A DNA stretch of 64,000 nt from Vibrio rotiferianus CAIM 577 = LMG 21460 (GCF_002741985.1 NZ_APHW01000013.1:62001-126000); one strand, 5' to 3'. Positions 41,688 to 50,997 are shown, counted from the first letter of the stretch. A program made the numbers and translations. Notes: generated by a model not told the origin, from the letters alone.

Positions 41688-43792
41688 TAGAGGGCTCCTA
41701 TCAAGACAATGGTGGTTGTGATTTGGAGGATATCGCGTAAACCTGCGCGCGCTTTTTCTGCAAAACTCTCATCTTTGTGTGGGATATAAATGGTGTCACC
41801 AGCACGGATAACTGGTAAGTCATAGATGTTGGCAGTTTTACTAAAATCGACCAAATTAAAGGTTCTCGCCTGACCTTGGCAGCAAGACATATTGACCACG
41901 CTTATTTTCTCTAAATAGGCACTGTCTGTAGGGCCTCCCGCCTCTGCAAGTAAATCCAGAATGGTCATATTGTCATTAAATACATATCGACCAGGGTCGC
42001 GGACTTCGCCAAGGACTCGAACGGTAGATTCTTTAGAACGATCTAACCAGTTTTTATCTTTCTCTGGAATGTAGATAGTGTCGCCAGGGCGAACGTTCGG
42101 CAAAATAGATTCATCGCCAGTTTCAAAATACAGGGACAGATTCAGCTTACTCACTTTGGCATAGCCTAACCCGCGGTGAGTGACGCGAATGTTGTGAATG
42201 TCAGCGTTTTGTGTCGGGCCATCGGCAGCGGACAAAATATCAAGAAAGTGCATTTCATGCGTAAATCGATAGCGGCCTGGTGAGTTTATTTGTCCAAAAA
42301 CATATATCGAGGCGTCTGAACTTTGGCGCACCCATTGCGATTTGTTATCTGAAGGGTCATCAGGGAGTTCGTGAACACGGACGATCGAGCCAGCGAAAAT
42401 CGCGGGAAGCCTTGATCTTGGAGAACCATCAAGGATGTATTTATCTAAATTGAACTTGGTCATTTTCCCATTATTTGCCACTTCAATTTCAGTGGTGTCT
42501 GCACGGCGCGTCGGTCCCCCAACATGCGCAAGCAAATCGATGAGGTCCATTTCATCTGACCATTCTATTCGTCCGGGACGAACCACTTCGCCCATGACTG
42601 CCACGGCGCGGTCAGGTGACACCTTGAGCCAAGACTTTTCGTTCATATCTGTTTTCTCAGGAACGAAGATGGCATCTCCAGCCTGAATCTTAGGAGGTGG
42701 CTGGTTACTTAGGCCTTCGGTATGGGCCGTTAAGTCAAACTTCAATACTTGACCGCTTGCTTTAATGACCCGAATTTGACGAGATTCCGCGTAGCGTGTT
42801 GGACCACCTGCATTGGCTAAGATGTCCATAAAGCTTGCGCCTTTTTTACCTTCATAGGCGCCGGGTTTATCGACTTCTCCCATTATGTACACCACATTGG
42901 CACCTGCTTTAATTTCCTCTTCTTGCTTAGGAACAAAAATAGTGGCGCCCGGTTCAATAGCTGGTAGTAACTTGGTATCACCAGAATCTAAATAATTCTT
43001 CAGATTAAAGAGGATAGGGGTGTTATTTGTGATGACTCGTATTTGCTCGACACTGGCATAACGAGTGACCCCGCCAGCGCGCATAATGATGTCCACCAAT
43101 GAAGAGCCAGGTTTATAAGTAAAAGAACCAGGTGCGTTGACTTCTCCAAACACTTTAATTGCTTTCGCTGAGTCCGCACTGTCCCCGGAGTTTGCTAATT
43201 TTGCAGCATCAAACTCTTGCTCAATGTTCCCAACCAAAGGTGAAGCCGGCACGAATAGAACATCCAGAGACTCCAACGTAGGTAACTGACTCTCATCTCC
43301 GGTATCTAAAAATCGTTTGTAGTCAAACTCAATGTTGTTGTTACCACGTTTGACAATCATTTTGTCGAGTTGCGCGCCTGAACGCAGGTCGCCAGCCTCA
43401 TACAAGAACATCTGTATATTTGAACCCGTTGGGAGCGTGTACTCACCGGGTTTGTTTACATAGCCTTGCACAGAGATGAGTAATTGTTGCTGCTTAATAA
43501 ACACGCGTGCGCTGCTCACTTCTCGGTACACGGTGTTCAGATTTTCGATGATGACGGTCTGCAGTTGTTGTTCTGTGTAACCAGCCACAAAGACCGGGCC
43601 AATTTCAGGGAGCTCTATTCGGCCACGCTTATCAACCTGAAAACCTCTATTCAACGTTGCTTCGCCGGGGAGGTTAATTTGCACCAAATCGCCGACTTTA
43701 ACTGTGCTCGAGTCGTTATTTGCTAGCGAAGTTGAAGGGATAGCACTAAAGACGATTGAGAACATGATTAGGAGTATGCGCATGATATTCAT
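41687..43792 (-). CDS. sypC: Outer-membrane polysaccharide export protein with six SLBB repeats
   Basis: 701 residues, Wza-like. The signal peptide is about 1-24, then the polysaccharide export domain (VKVGDLVQINLPGEATLNRGFQVDKRGRIELPEIG). Six SLBB units follow, each opening with GEV-x-x-PG-type motifs (GYVNKPGEYT, GEVNAPGSFT, GEVDKPGAYE, GEVVRPGRIE, GQINSPGRYR, GEVRDPGRYV) and ending in GDxIxIP/GATIFVP. This is much longer than Wza (about 380 residues), and no lipobox is evident. Likely route of the polymer across the outer membrane. Confidence 0.94.
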   Translation of the reverse strand: MNIMRILLIMFSIVFSAIPSTSLANNDSSTVKVGDLVQINLPGEATLNRGFQVDKRGRIELPEIGPVFVAGYTEQQLQTVIIENLNTVYREVSSARVFIKQQQLLISVQGYVNKPGEYTLPTGSNIQMFLYEAGDLRSGAQLDKMIVKRGNNNIEFDYKRFLDTGDESQLPTLESLDVLFVPASPLVGNIEQEFDAAKLANSGDSADSAKAIKVFGEVNAPGSFTYKPGSSLVDIIMRAGGVTRYASVEQIRVITNNTPILFNLKNYLDSGDTKLLPAIEPGATIFVPKQEEEIKAGANVVYIMGEVDKPGAYEGKKGASFMDILANAGGPTRYAESRQIRVIKASGQVLKFDLTAHTEGLSNQPPPKIQAGDAIFVPEKTDMNEKSWLKVSPDRAVAVMGEVVRPGRIEWSDEMDLIDLLAHVGGPTRRADTTEIEVANNGKMTKFNLDKYILDGSPRSRLPAIFAGSIVRVHELPDDPSDNKSQWVRQSSDASIYVFGQINSPGRYRFTHEMHFLDILSAADGPTQNADIHNIRVTHRGLGYAKVSKLNLSLYFETGDESILPNVRPGDTIYIPEKDKNWLDRSKESTVRVLGEVRDPGRYVFNDNMTILDLLAEAGGPTDSAYLEKISVVNMSCCQGQARTFNLVDFSKTANIYDLPVIRAGDTIYIPHKDESFAEKARAGLRDILQITTTIVLIGAL

Positions 43793-44622
43793 AATGTGCC
43801 TCCGTGAGTTGTCTCTGCAATAACTTCAATGCTCACTCGTCGGTTGGTCAATTTAACGCCTGGGGTTTGACCTTCATAGAGTGGTAACTCTTCTCCCAAA
43901 GATTTGGTTTCAACTCGATCGGGAGATATGCCAAAAACAGTTAGATATCGCTTTACTTGCTCTGCTCTGTCCTTAGCCAGTTTTTGGTTGTAATCTGAGT
44001 CGCCGGAAGCATCTGCATGACCTGTAACGACGAGAGTTAGGTCATTATGGTCACGTAGCAAATAAGCGGCTTCTGCCAAGTGCCCCATGTATTTAGGATT
44101 AATTTCTGCTGAGTCGATGGCAAATTGGTTATCAATATTTAGTAATTGATAAATACTCGCCACTACATCGAGATCTTGTCGAAGTGCGTCAATATCCTGA
44201 GGGGGAGTGCATTTTGTCTGGGTGAGTACGTAATCGAGTTGTTTTTCGAGTTGGTTGAGTCGCCGTCTTTGTATAACAAGATCATTTGCAGCATCCAGCA
44301 ACAGTCCACCTTCTAACTCGCGAGCAATGCGGTTTTGCTTCTCGAGGGCCTGAACGACGGCAGCAGGGAAACACCACCGTGCGCCTTCTTGGATTAATGC
44401 ATCAAGGTGTAGCTTGCTAAGCTGCCAATCAAAACGTAATCCATGTTCTGGGCCAAGTGGCTCGTCTGGCATTACCGGAGAGAACTGGTAGTTTTCAATA
44501 GATATATCTTGATAGCTTTCAGCAAGACCGCCGTTACCATGTTCGGGGTAGCCAAGAGAGGAACACCCAACGATGCCCACCAACAAACTGCAAACGAATC
44601 CTTGTTGCACAGTATTTAGCAT
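43789..44622 (-). CDS. sypB: OmpA-domain lipoprotein
   Basis: 277 residues. The lipobox LLVGIVGC near residue 20 marks a lipoprotein. The last 110 residues are an OmpA/peptidoglycan-binding domain: FAIDSAEINPKYMGHLAEAAYLL, LVVTGHADASGDSDYNQKLAKDRAEQVKRYL, TNRRVSIEVI. It is expected to tie the export machine to the cell wall. It overlaps sypC by four bases (ATGA). Confidence 0.93.
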   Translation of the reverse strand: MLNTVQQGFVCSLLVGIVGCSSLGYPEHGNGGLAESYQDISIENYQFSPVMPDEPLGPEHGLRFDWQLSKLHLDALIQEGARWCFPAAVVQALEKQNRIARELEGGLLLDAANDLVIQRRRLNQLEKQLDYVLTQTKCTPPQDIDALRQDLDVVASIYQLLNIDNQFAIDSAEINPKYMGHLAEAAYLLRDHNDLTLVVTGHADASGDSDYNQKLAKDRAEQVKRYLTVFGISPDRVETKSLGEELPLYEGQTPGVKLTNRRVSIEVIAETTHGGTL

Positions 44623-44655
44623 GCCAACCTCCGTTTATCACGGTTATTTTTTGTT

Positions 44656-44973
44656 TTAAAGTTTTGAATTAACAGGTATTGCGTGGTCAATACGCAGCAA
44701 ACACATGATCTCTAGTGGTTGTCCTGCTACGTTCTCGATACGCATACTCCTGTTGCGTTCAACTAAGCGCTTATACAAGTAAACAATGGCACCAATACCA
44801 GAAGAATCAAGAAATTGGACGTTTTCTAAGTTCACTTCAACTTCAGGATGATTGTCCGAGTGAATCACATCGTCAATTTGACTTTGCGCCTCGCGACAAC
44901 CTTTGGCATCTAGGTCACCATAAATTTCCAATGTAAGTTGGGTGTGACTCGTTTCGATTTTTTTTAGTTCCAT
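44656..44973 (-). CDS. sypA: STAS-domain protein, syp biofilm switch
   Basis: 105 residues from ATG 44973 (GAAGGAGATATCGCA before it). It is a single STAS domain with the conserved phospho-serine region QFLDSSGIGAIVYLYK, Ser57/Ser58. In V. fischeri, SypA must be unphosphorylated to allow biofilm, and SypE sets that state. SypE is absent from this locus, so control of SypA must differ. First gene of the first syp unit; a frame start at 45009 would overlap the sigma54 promoter and is rejected. Confidence 0.93.
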   Translation of the reverse strand: MELKKIETSHTQLTLEIYGDLDAKGCREAQSQIDDVIHSDNHPEVEVNLENVQFLDSSGIGAIVYLYKRLVERNRSMRIENVAGQPLEIMCLLRIDHAIPVNSKL

Positions 44974-45004
44974 TGCGATATCTCCTTCGTTGTAATTCTT
45001 GTGT

Positions 45005-45020
45005 AGCACTTAATGTGCCA
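45005..45020 (-). promoter_or_regulatory. Sigma54 promoter of sypA
   Basis: Minus strand TGGCACATTAAGTGCT has GG-N10-GC spacing and a full TGGCAC element; it lies 31 bases before the sypA ATG. Confidence 0.85.
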
Positions 45021-45090
45021 AATAATTTGTTTAGTAAATACAATTGGTTATGTGTTTTTGGTGTGCTCGATTGGTAGTGGCGGGTGTTGA

Positions 45091-45165
45091 CTCTCAAATT
45101 GAGAATCAAAACGGAGTTAGCAATGAAATAGCCACATTGAGAAACTGGGTCACCAAAATGAGAAT
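45091..45165 (-). promoter_or_regulatory. Three SypG-type enhancer elements upstream of sypA
   Basis: On the minus strand TTCTCA-NNN-TG elements occur at 45151-45165 (TTCTCATTTTGG), 45131-45143 (TTCTCAATGTGG) and 45091-45105 (TTCTCAATTTGAGAG), 70-160 bases upstream of the sigma54 promoter. They fit the SypG box TTCTCANNNTGC as I remember it, with the last base changed. The region is also the leader of the divergent ligE gene. Confidence 0.75.
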
Positions 45166-45354
45166 TAAATTGACGGCACTTTCAGAGTTGGGGAGTTGCG
45201 CAATATGAAGTGCTTTGAAGAATCATGTAACCAAGGTGACGATGAGCATCAGTATTGTTGCACTCTCTCGGATATATTTTGGTTGCCCATGTAGATTGGT
45301 TTATTGATGGGTTTTAATGATGCTTATGAGAGGGTAAAACGGTCGTTGCTTATT

Positions 45355-46191
45355 ATGAGAATGAATTTAATTGCTTTGGCAGTAATTGCTACGATTAGTG
45401 CTACTGCAGAGTCTTCTGAGACACCTTTTGTCCCCCTTGCTGAAACCTACCACCAAGATATCGATATAGCGGAATATTGGTACAGTGAGAAACTTGATGG
45501 CATTAGGGCGTATTGGACTGGTAGACAGTTTGTTACTCGAAACGGGAATACTATTCACGCACCGGAATGGTTTAAGAAAGACTTACCTCCGTTTCCTCTT
45601 GATGGGGAACTGTGGGCTGGACGAGGTAACTTTAATATTGTTCAGCAAACGGTTTTAGATAAAACACCCAATGATGCGTCGTGGAGGGCCATCGATTTTA
45701 TGGTGTTTGATATTCCTGAAGCGGCTGGTGATTACCAAAAGCGATACTATAATCTTCAAAGTATTGTCTTACAGCTAGATGCTGACCACGTAAAGTACAT
45801 TGAGCACAGGCCGATAAAAAGTGAGAAACAACTTTTTAAGCAGCTCGATAACATTGCACACTCTAGGGGTGAGGGTGTGATGTTGCGAAAGGTATCTAGC
45901 CGATATCAAGCTGGGCGTGGTAGTGACTTACTTAAGCTTAAACGCTATGAAGATGCAGAAGGTGTAGTTATTGGTTACAAACCAGGAACGGGAAGACTGC
46001 TTGGAATGATGGGGGCGATTTTAATACAGACATCAGAAGGAAAGCAGTTTTACATTGGCAGCGGATTTACCGATGAGGATAGAAAATCACCACCTAAATT
46101 AGGCGCAACCATTACTTATCGTTTTAATGGCTATACGCACAATGGCATCCCTAAATTTGCTCGTTATTTACGTGAGCGACTAAAAGAATAA
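45355..46191 (+). CDS. ligE: ATP-dependent DNA ligase, periplasmic type (LigE)
   Basis: 278 residues from ATG 45355; ATG 45307 is possible but would hide the signal peptide. A signal peptide (MNLIALAVIATISATA) is followed by the ligase core: motif I SEKLDGIRAYW with catalytic Lys, LDGELWAGRG, FMVFDIP, GEGVMLRK, DLLKLKRYEDAEG, and a short OB domain ending KFARYLRERLKE. This is the small, exported Lig E group of vibrios, thought to act on DNA in the periplasm, perhaps with DNA uptake. Convergent with the DUF3080 gene. Confidence 0.93.
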   Translation: MRMNLIALAVIATISATAESSETPFVPLAETYHQDIDIAEYWYSEKLDGIRAYWTGRQFVTRNGNTIHAPEWFKKDLPPFPLDGELWAGRGNFNIVQQTVLDKTPNDASWRAIDFMVFDIPEAAGDYQKRYYNLQSIVLQLDADHVKYIEHRPIKSEKQLFKQLDNIAHSRGEGVMLRKVSSRYQAGRGSDLLKLKRYEDAEGVVIGYKPGTGRLLGMMGAILIQTSEGKQFYIGSGFTDEDRKSPPKLGATITYRFNGYTHNGIPKFARYLRERLKE

Positions 46192-46193
46192 AA

Positions 46194-47207
46194 TCAGCGC
46201 TCTACTTTGACACCACAACGCCCAAACAGATCTTTCCAAAAATGCACATGTTCTAATGCTTTTTTTCGGAACTGGTTGTGTGCCGATTCAATGCCGTAAC
46301 TCTTCCCGTGCGCAGCCATTCTTTGTTCGACTAATCGGACTCCAACACTTAACTGCTGATAAGTACTATCAACGAACGCCATATAAGGTTGAACTTCGGC
46401 TACATAGATGGATTGGAATACGTTTTTCAAATAGCGAAACTGAGTTGTATCACGGTTAGCGCCACAAATGATCTTGTCTTGGTTTTCTTCAAGCATTTGT
46501 GTGGTTTGTTCTAGCCAATGGGTCGCATCAACCAAGGTGTAATAGAGTCGTCCAACAATACGTGTTTTTTCGAGCTCTTCTTGATAGTTCACTATGGTAA
46601 CGTCGGGTAAGCGAGAAAGGGTGCGATAGGGTGTTTGGTACATTTCATCTAGAGCAAGGAAAGCATCTCGCACATGGGCAATTTGGTCTTTGCTTTCTAA
46701 TGGTAACCATTCAGAACCTGTTAGCTGTTTGCGCATGGCGTCGCTAGTAAGCAGCATATTGTCGAGATGTACTGTTAGGTGGTGCCACTTCTGATCGTAC
46801 AAGCCACTGAGCTTTGTGATTTCCTCATCGCTTAATGGGTAATCACTCAAGCATCCATTCAATGTTCTAAGCAGACTGGTTTGATAGTCGAAATCGTAAA
46901 AAGCGTCTTGAACTTTTCCCAGTTGTGAGTTCTTTTCTGCCAACAAGTTAAACAGACCACATTGACGCAGTTGGTAGCTTTCTAGTAGGCCAAGTGACAG
47001 GCGAGGGAGCTCTTGAAACAACTCTCGTTTGTCGGGAATGGTGACGGCATGTGAAGTTTCGAGTTCGGATTCCGATACCTCCAAAACATTTGCTAGGCGC
47101 TGATTGTATTTTTCGAATACAGCCTTCTCCGGGTTAAACCATTCGGTGCACCCACTGAGCAGAGTAGTCGAGAGTAAAAGTGCCGAAGCGATAAGCGAAG
47201 TTCTCAC
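46194..47207 (-). CDS. DUF3080-type lipoprotein
   Basis: 337 residues with a lipoprotein signal (LLLSTTLLSGC, Cys about residue 20) and a largely helical mature part with several cysteines (CGLFNLLAE, LNGCLSDYP, IICGANR, FGRCGVKVER). I recall this as a DUF3080 protein next to norM in vibrios. Function unknown. It lies 3 bases from the ligE stop, convergent, and downstream of norM, separated from it by a terminator. Confidence 0.78.
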   Translation of the reverse strand: MRTSLIASALLLSTTLLSGCTEWFNPEKAVFEKYNQRLANVLEVSESELETSHAVTIPDKRELFQELPRLSLGLLESYQLRQCGLFNLLAEKNSQLGKVQDAFYDFDYQTSLLRTLNGCLSDYPLSDEEITKLSGLYDQKWHHLTVHLDNMLLTSDAMRKQLTGSEWLPLESKDQIAHVRDAFLALDEMYQTPYRTLSRLPDVTIVNYQEELEKTRIVGRLYYTLVDATHWLEQTTQMLEENQDKIICGANRDTTQFRYLKNVFQSIYVAEVQPYMAFVDSTYQQLSVGVRLVEQRMAAHGKSYGIESAHNQFRKKALEHVHFWKDLFGRCGVKVER

Positions 47208-47257
47208 AGCATTTCCTTTTTTATCACTTAGATAAGTATACTTTGTGACACGCGGGA

Positions 47258-47288
47258 GAGATCAAAAAAGCCAGCGTTCGCTGGCTTT
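47258..47288 (-). terminator. Rho-independent terminator of norM
   Basis: AAAGCCAG / CTGGCTTT stem; on the minus strand it is followed by TTTTTTGATC. It lies 26 bases past the norM stop. Confidence 0.85.
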
Positions 47289-47314
47289 AAAATTTGATAG
47301 TCTCGAAGTTTGAA

Positions 47315-48685
47315 CTATTGCTGAGAGAAGTTCAACTGCACATCTGGTTCTTGGTGATGCATCCAACGGAGGCGAATACCCAATAGGAACGCAGCAGATG
47401 AAAGGCCAATAATAAAGCCTAGCCAGAAACCTTGTGCGCCCATTGGCTCTACAATCCAATCTGTGCGACCAAGTACATAACCGATTGGCAAACCAAGTAA
47501 CCAGTACGCAATGAAGGTACGGTTGAAGATAGCACGCATATCTTTGTAGCCGCGTAGTGCACCTGCCGCAATAACTTGAACCGCGTCTGTACATTGGTAG
47601 ATTGCAGCAAACAGCAACAACACCATCGCAAGCTCAATTACTTCTGGGTTGTTGGTATAAAGCAACGCAATTTGCTCTCGGAACAGCACGGTTAGGATTG
47701 CTGTCATTACTGCGAGTGCAAGACCAACCATCACACCGACACGAGAAGCGACACGTGCACCGTCTACGTTCTCTTCGCCTAAGCGATGGCCAACACGAAT
47801 ACTCACCGCTGCACCTACACTCATTGGTAGCATGAACACCAGTGAAGAGAAGTTAATCGCAACTTGGTGCGCCGCGACAATGATTGAGCCCAACGGAGAA
47901 ACCAAAAGCGCCACCACTGCAAACAACGTCACTTCAAAGAACAACGCCGCTGCGACAGGGAAGCCCAGTTTGAACAAACGAACTTGCGCCTTGAGTTGAG
48001 GTTTGTGGAACTCACCAAATAGATTAATGCTCTTTAGGCGTGCTGAGGTTGTCACGTAAAGCAGCAGTAAGCCAAACATTACCCAGTATACGATTGCTGT
48101 TGCAACGCCACAACCAACCCCGCCTAAAGCAGGAGCACCGAATTTACCGTAAACGAAAATCCAGTTAAGAGGGATATTCAGCATCAAGCCAATAAAGCCA
48201 ATCACCATTGCTGGTTTTGTAAGGGACATCCCATCAGTAAAGCTGCGCAAGGTTTGGAATAGCAAAAAGGCTGGCACAGCGAAGATCACGGCATGGATGT
48301 AACCTACTGTCTTCTCTGTCATCGCGGCTTCGACATCCATAAACCCAAGAATGAACTGAGTTTGGAACAATACGCCGATGATAGGAATACTGATAAGCAG
48401 GGCCAGTACGATACCTTGCTGGATCTCAAATGGGATTTTAACGCGTCGACCAGAACCATTTAGTTGAGCGACTACTGGCACAAGTGCCATCAATAGGCCT
48501 ACACCAAATAGAATTGATGGAAGCCAAATACTTGCTGCTACAGATACGGCAGCCATATCGGTAGCGCTGACGCCACCTGCCATCACAGTATCCACAAAGC
48601 CCATCCCCGTTTGCGCGACAGAAGCGATCAACACAGGGGTTGCTAATTTAATAAGGCTCGATGCTTCTTCTTTATAGCGATGCAC
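47315..48685 (-). CDS. norM: Multidrug and toxin efflux pump (MATE family) NorM
   Basis: 456 residues, the exact length of V. parahaemolyticus NorM, a sodium-driven exporter of fluoroquinolones, dyes and aminoglycosides. About twelve spans are visible in two MatE repeats (about 10-225 and 240-440). PVLIASVAQTGMGFVDTVMAG with the conserved Asp36 region is the MATE opening. It sits divergent from ribE, as in V. cholerae VC1540/VC1541. The 281-base gap between them carries both promoters. Confidence 0.96.
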   Translation of the reverse strand: MHRYKEEASSLIKLATPVLIASVAQTGMGFVDTVMAGGVSATDMAAVSVAASIWLPSILFGVGLLMALVPVVAQLNGSGRRVKIPFEIQQGIVLALLISIPIIGVLFQTQFILGFMDVEAAMTEKTVGYIHAVIFAVPAFLLFQTLRSFTDGMSLTKPAMVIGFIGLMLNIPLNWIFVYGKFGAPALGGVGCGVATAIVYWVMFGLLLLYVTTSARLKSINLFGEFHKPQLKAQVRLFKLGFPVAAALFFEVTLFAVVALLVSPLGSIIVAAHQVAINFSSLVFMLPMSVGAAVSIRVGHRLGEENVDGARVASRVGVMVGLALAVMTAILTVLFREQIALLYTNNPEVIELAMVLLLFAAIYQCTDAVQVIAAGALRGYKDMRAIFNRTFIAYWLLGLPIGYVLGRTDWIVEPMGAQGFWLGFIIGLSSAAFLLGIRLRWMHHQEPDVQLNFSQQ

Positions 48686-48966
48686 GAAATACTCCAGAGC
48701 GGAACAATAAGTTGTAAAAGAAATTGTTTGAAAAGATATAGAGCGCTCGAGGACAAAAGATGTGATGAACTGATCTGATGGTTGATTTTAGTCACTATAA
48801 GGTGAAAAAATGCCTCGGAGGAACTCCGCGCAGATGATAAACAATTGTATGCTCAGATACCATACCCACAAGATGTGGAATTTTGGTTAATTGATAGACG
48901 ATTGTAAAAATCGTCTTGGAACGTTTGTCTTGGCTATCAGTCGCTTCTAACAAATAGGTAAAAAGA

Positions 48967-49578
48967 ATGTTTACAGGAATCGTTCAAGGTACGGCTAAAG
49001 TCGTTCATATCGACAAGAAAGATCGCTTTCAAACTCATGTTGTGGAGCTCGAAGGCGCTTTAAATGAAGGTCTAGAGATTGGCGCGTCTGTCGCGCACAA
49101 CGGTTGCTGCCTCACCGTAACCAAAATAGAAGGGACCCAGATCAGCTTTGACTTAATGCAGGCGACGCTAGCGTTGACCAACCTTGGTGAATTGGCAGAG
49201 GGCGATAGCGTGAATATTGAACGCGCCGCGAAGTTTGGTGATGAGATTGGTGGCCACAGTATGTCGGGGCACATCAGCTTGATGGCTGAAATTTCGGAAG
49301 TGATTGATACGCCAAATAACCGTACGATTTGGTTTACGCTGCCACAAGATTCTATGAAATATGTGCTAGCGAAAGGCTACATTGGCTTGGATGGGTGTTC
49401 GCTGACGATTGGTGAAGTCGAAGACAACCGTTTCTCTGTTCACTTAATTCCAGAGACATTAGAAAGAACATTGTTCGGTCGTCGCCAAGTCGGTGAAAAC
49501 ATCAACGTAGAATTCGACCCGCAAACGCAAGCGATTGTTGACACAGTAGAGCGCGTACTAGCAGCGAAGCAGCTTTAG
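48967..49578 (+). CDS. ribE: Riboflavin synthase, alpha subunit
   Basis: 203 residues with two lumazine-binding repeats (about 1-97 and 98-198), each opening with a characteristic motif: MFTGIVQG at the start, then HNGCCLTVT, and [14 protein letters not shown] in the second repeat with [12 protein letters not shown]. It dismutates two dimethyl-ribityl-lumazines to riboflavin. The gene is sometimes named ribC. ATG follows AAATAGGTAAAAAGA. No FMN riboswitch is visible upstream. Confidence 0.95.
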   Translation: MFTGIVQGTAKVVHIDKKDRFQTHVVELEGALNEGLEIGASVAHNGCCLTVTKIEGTQISFDLMQATLALTNLGELAEGDSVNIERAAKFGDEIGGHSMSGHISLMAEISEVIDTPNNRTIWFTLPQDSMKYVLAKGYIGLDGCSLTIGEVEDNRFSVHLIPETLERTLFGRRQVGENINVEFDPQTQAIVDTVERVLAAKQL

Positions 49579-49620
49579 TCTGCTTGTAATAGCCAACTTA
49601 CTTCAACAACGAAAATAATA

Positions 49621-49645
49621 AAGGAGCACTTAAGGCTCCTTTTCT
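49621..49645 (+). terminator. Rho-independent terminator of ribE
   Basis: AAGGAGC / GCTCCTT stem with ACTTAAG loop, then TTTCTT. Confidence 0.85.
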
Positions 49646-49668
49646 TATTTCTATTGGGGGATGAGTTT

Positions 49669-49863
49669 CTACTCGTAGTTGTCATCGATGAATAATTCGA
49701 CTTTCTGCTCGAGCTCATCAACCTTCATGTTGAGGTGGATGGCATGGCAGCAAGCCGGACAGTCATCATAAAACTCTTGGTTACCGTTACTTGCATCGAG
49801 AGTGATGCCAATTGAGTGCCCGCAGTGGGGGCATTTAACATGTCTTTCTGTGTAATTTTGCAT
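49669..49863 (-). CDS. Small CPXCG-type zinc-ribbon protein
   Basis: 64 residues. Two Cys pairs CPHC (about residues 11-14) and CPAC (about 35-38) make a zinc ribbon, and the tail is acidic, as in the CPXCG-motif cysteine-rich protein family. Function unknown. Single gene; the start follows ACTAGGAGTTTTTGT. Confidence 0.82.
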   Translation of the reverse strand: MQNYTERHVKCPHCGHSIGITLDASNGNQEFYDDCPACCHAIHLNMKVDELEQKVELFIDDNYE

Positions 49864-50028
49864 ACAAAAACTCCTAGTATTGCAGGGCTTTTAATACTTT
49901 GTGTTAGAGAAAATACAGCCCTTGTTTACTCGCTTTTCTCTTTGAGTCAGAGATACAACGTAAGCCGAGTTACTAAGAATATTAGGTGTTCTTGTTGCTA
50001 ATTGAGTCGAAATAAGTGGAAAAGTTGA

Positions 50029-50058
50029 CCCCAAACTCACGGTTGAGCTTGGGGGGGG
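50029..50058. repeat. Hairpin abutting an intergenic G8 tract
   Basis: CCCCAAACTCA (50029-50039) and TGAGCTTGGGG (50044-50054) pair with one mismatch over a four-base loop. A run of eight G (50051-50058) overlaps its right arm. On the minus strand it could end the fructosamine-kinase-like gene, though the T-tail is poor. The rest of the 267-base gap holds nothing I can support. Confidence 0.6.
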
Positions 50059-50130
50059 ATTATATGGTGGTGATATGCGTCGAAAATTTACAATATGAAA
50101 TGATTTACATGCTAAATATGCAACGAATGT

Positions 50131-50997
50131 TCAATATGAGACGATCTTATTTATTAGCACTTGAGCTTGTTCTAAATAATGTCCGCCAAATAAGTTGCAA
50201 TGATTAAGTATATGATAAAGATTATAAATGTCTTTTCGTTCGCTATAGCCGAGTGGTAGAGGGGAGACAGACTCATAACCTTGATAAAATTCGGGTGTAA
50301 AGCCACCAAATAATTCAGTCATCGCGATGTCACACTCTCTATCACCCCAATAACTTGCCGGATCGTAGCAGATTGGACCAAAAGGGGTGAGGGCGGCATT
50401 GCCATTCCACAAATCACCATGGAGAAGTGAAGGCTCAGGTGAATGGTTGGCTAAGAGGCGTTTTACCACGTCAATAAAATCATCTATATCGACTAGCTCA
50501 ATGCCTTTTTCTTTGAGTAATTGGAGTTGCCAGCCGATTCGTTGTTCAGCAAAAAAAGTGCACCATTTCTTGTGCCATTGGTTTGGTTGAAGGGTTGAAC
50601 CAATGTAATTGTCGTTGTCAAAACCAAATTCTTTTTGTTCTCCCCACAAGTGTAACTGCGCTAATTGCTGGCCGAACTTGAAACTGTTTGATGAATCCTC
50701 AAGCGGTTTTGTAGGGAGGTAATTTAGGATGATGAATGAGTGCGTTTTGGTTGTTCCCACCAAAACTACTTCAGGCACAAAAACGGTGGAGGTTTCTCTG
50801 AGTAAGTGAAGACTCTCTGCTTCGAGCTCAAACTTAGTGAAGAAATTACGCTCGTTTATCTTTACGAAGTAACGTTGCTCACCATCGTTAATCATATAGC
50901 TTTCACTGATGTCACCACCTGAAAGCCTCGTTTTTTCTGCGATTTGATATTCGAATAGTAAGGTGTCAGAAAGCTGTTGAGCTATTGCTTGCCACAT
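50131..50997 (-). CDS. yniA: Fructosamine kinase family protein (YniA-like)
   Basis: 288 residues from ATG 50997, after GCGGAGTTTTCT. Aminoglycoside-kinase-like fold: GGDISESYMINDGEQRYFVKIN for ATP and the catalytic LLHGDLWNGNAALTPFGPICYDPASYWGDRECDIAM. The length matches E. coli YniA (286). The family phosphorylates ketosamines to remove sugar adducts from proteins; this activity is inferred here. Confidence 0.92.
   Translation of the reverse strand: MWQAIAQQLSDTLLFEYQIAEKTRLSGGDISESYMINDGEQRYFVKINERNFFTKFELEAESLHLLRETSTVFVPEVVLVGTTKTHSFIILNYLPTKPLEDSSNSFKFGQQLAQLHLWGEQKEFGFDNDNYIGSTLQPNQWHKKWCTFFAEQRIGWQLQLLKEKGIELVDIDDFIDVVKRLLANHSPEPSLLHGDLWNGNAALTPFGPICYDPASYWGDRECDIAMTELFGGFTPEFYQGYESVSPLPLGYSERKDIYNLYHILNHCNLFGGHYLEQAQVLINKIVSY

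Noticed and set aside
48686..48966. FMN riboswitch upstream of ribE
   Set aside because: No conserved RFN core is visible in the 281-base norM-ribE gap.
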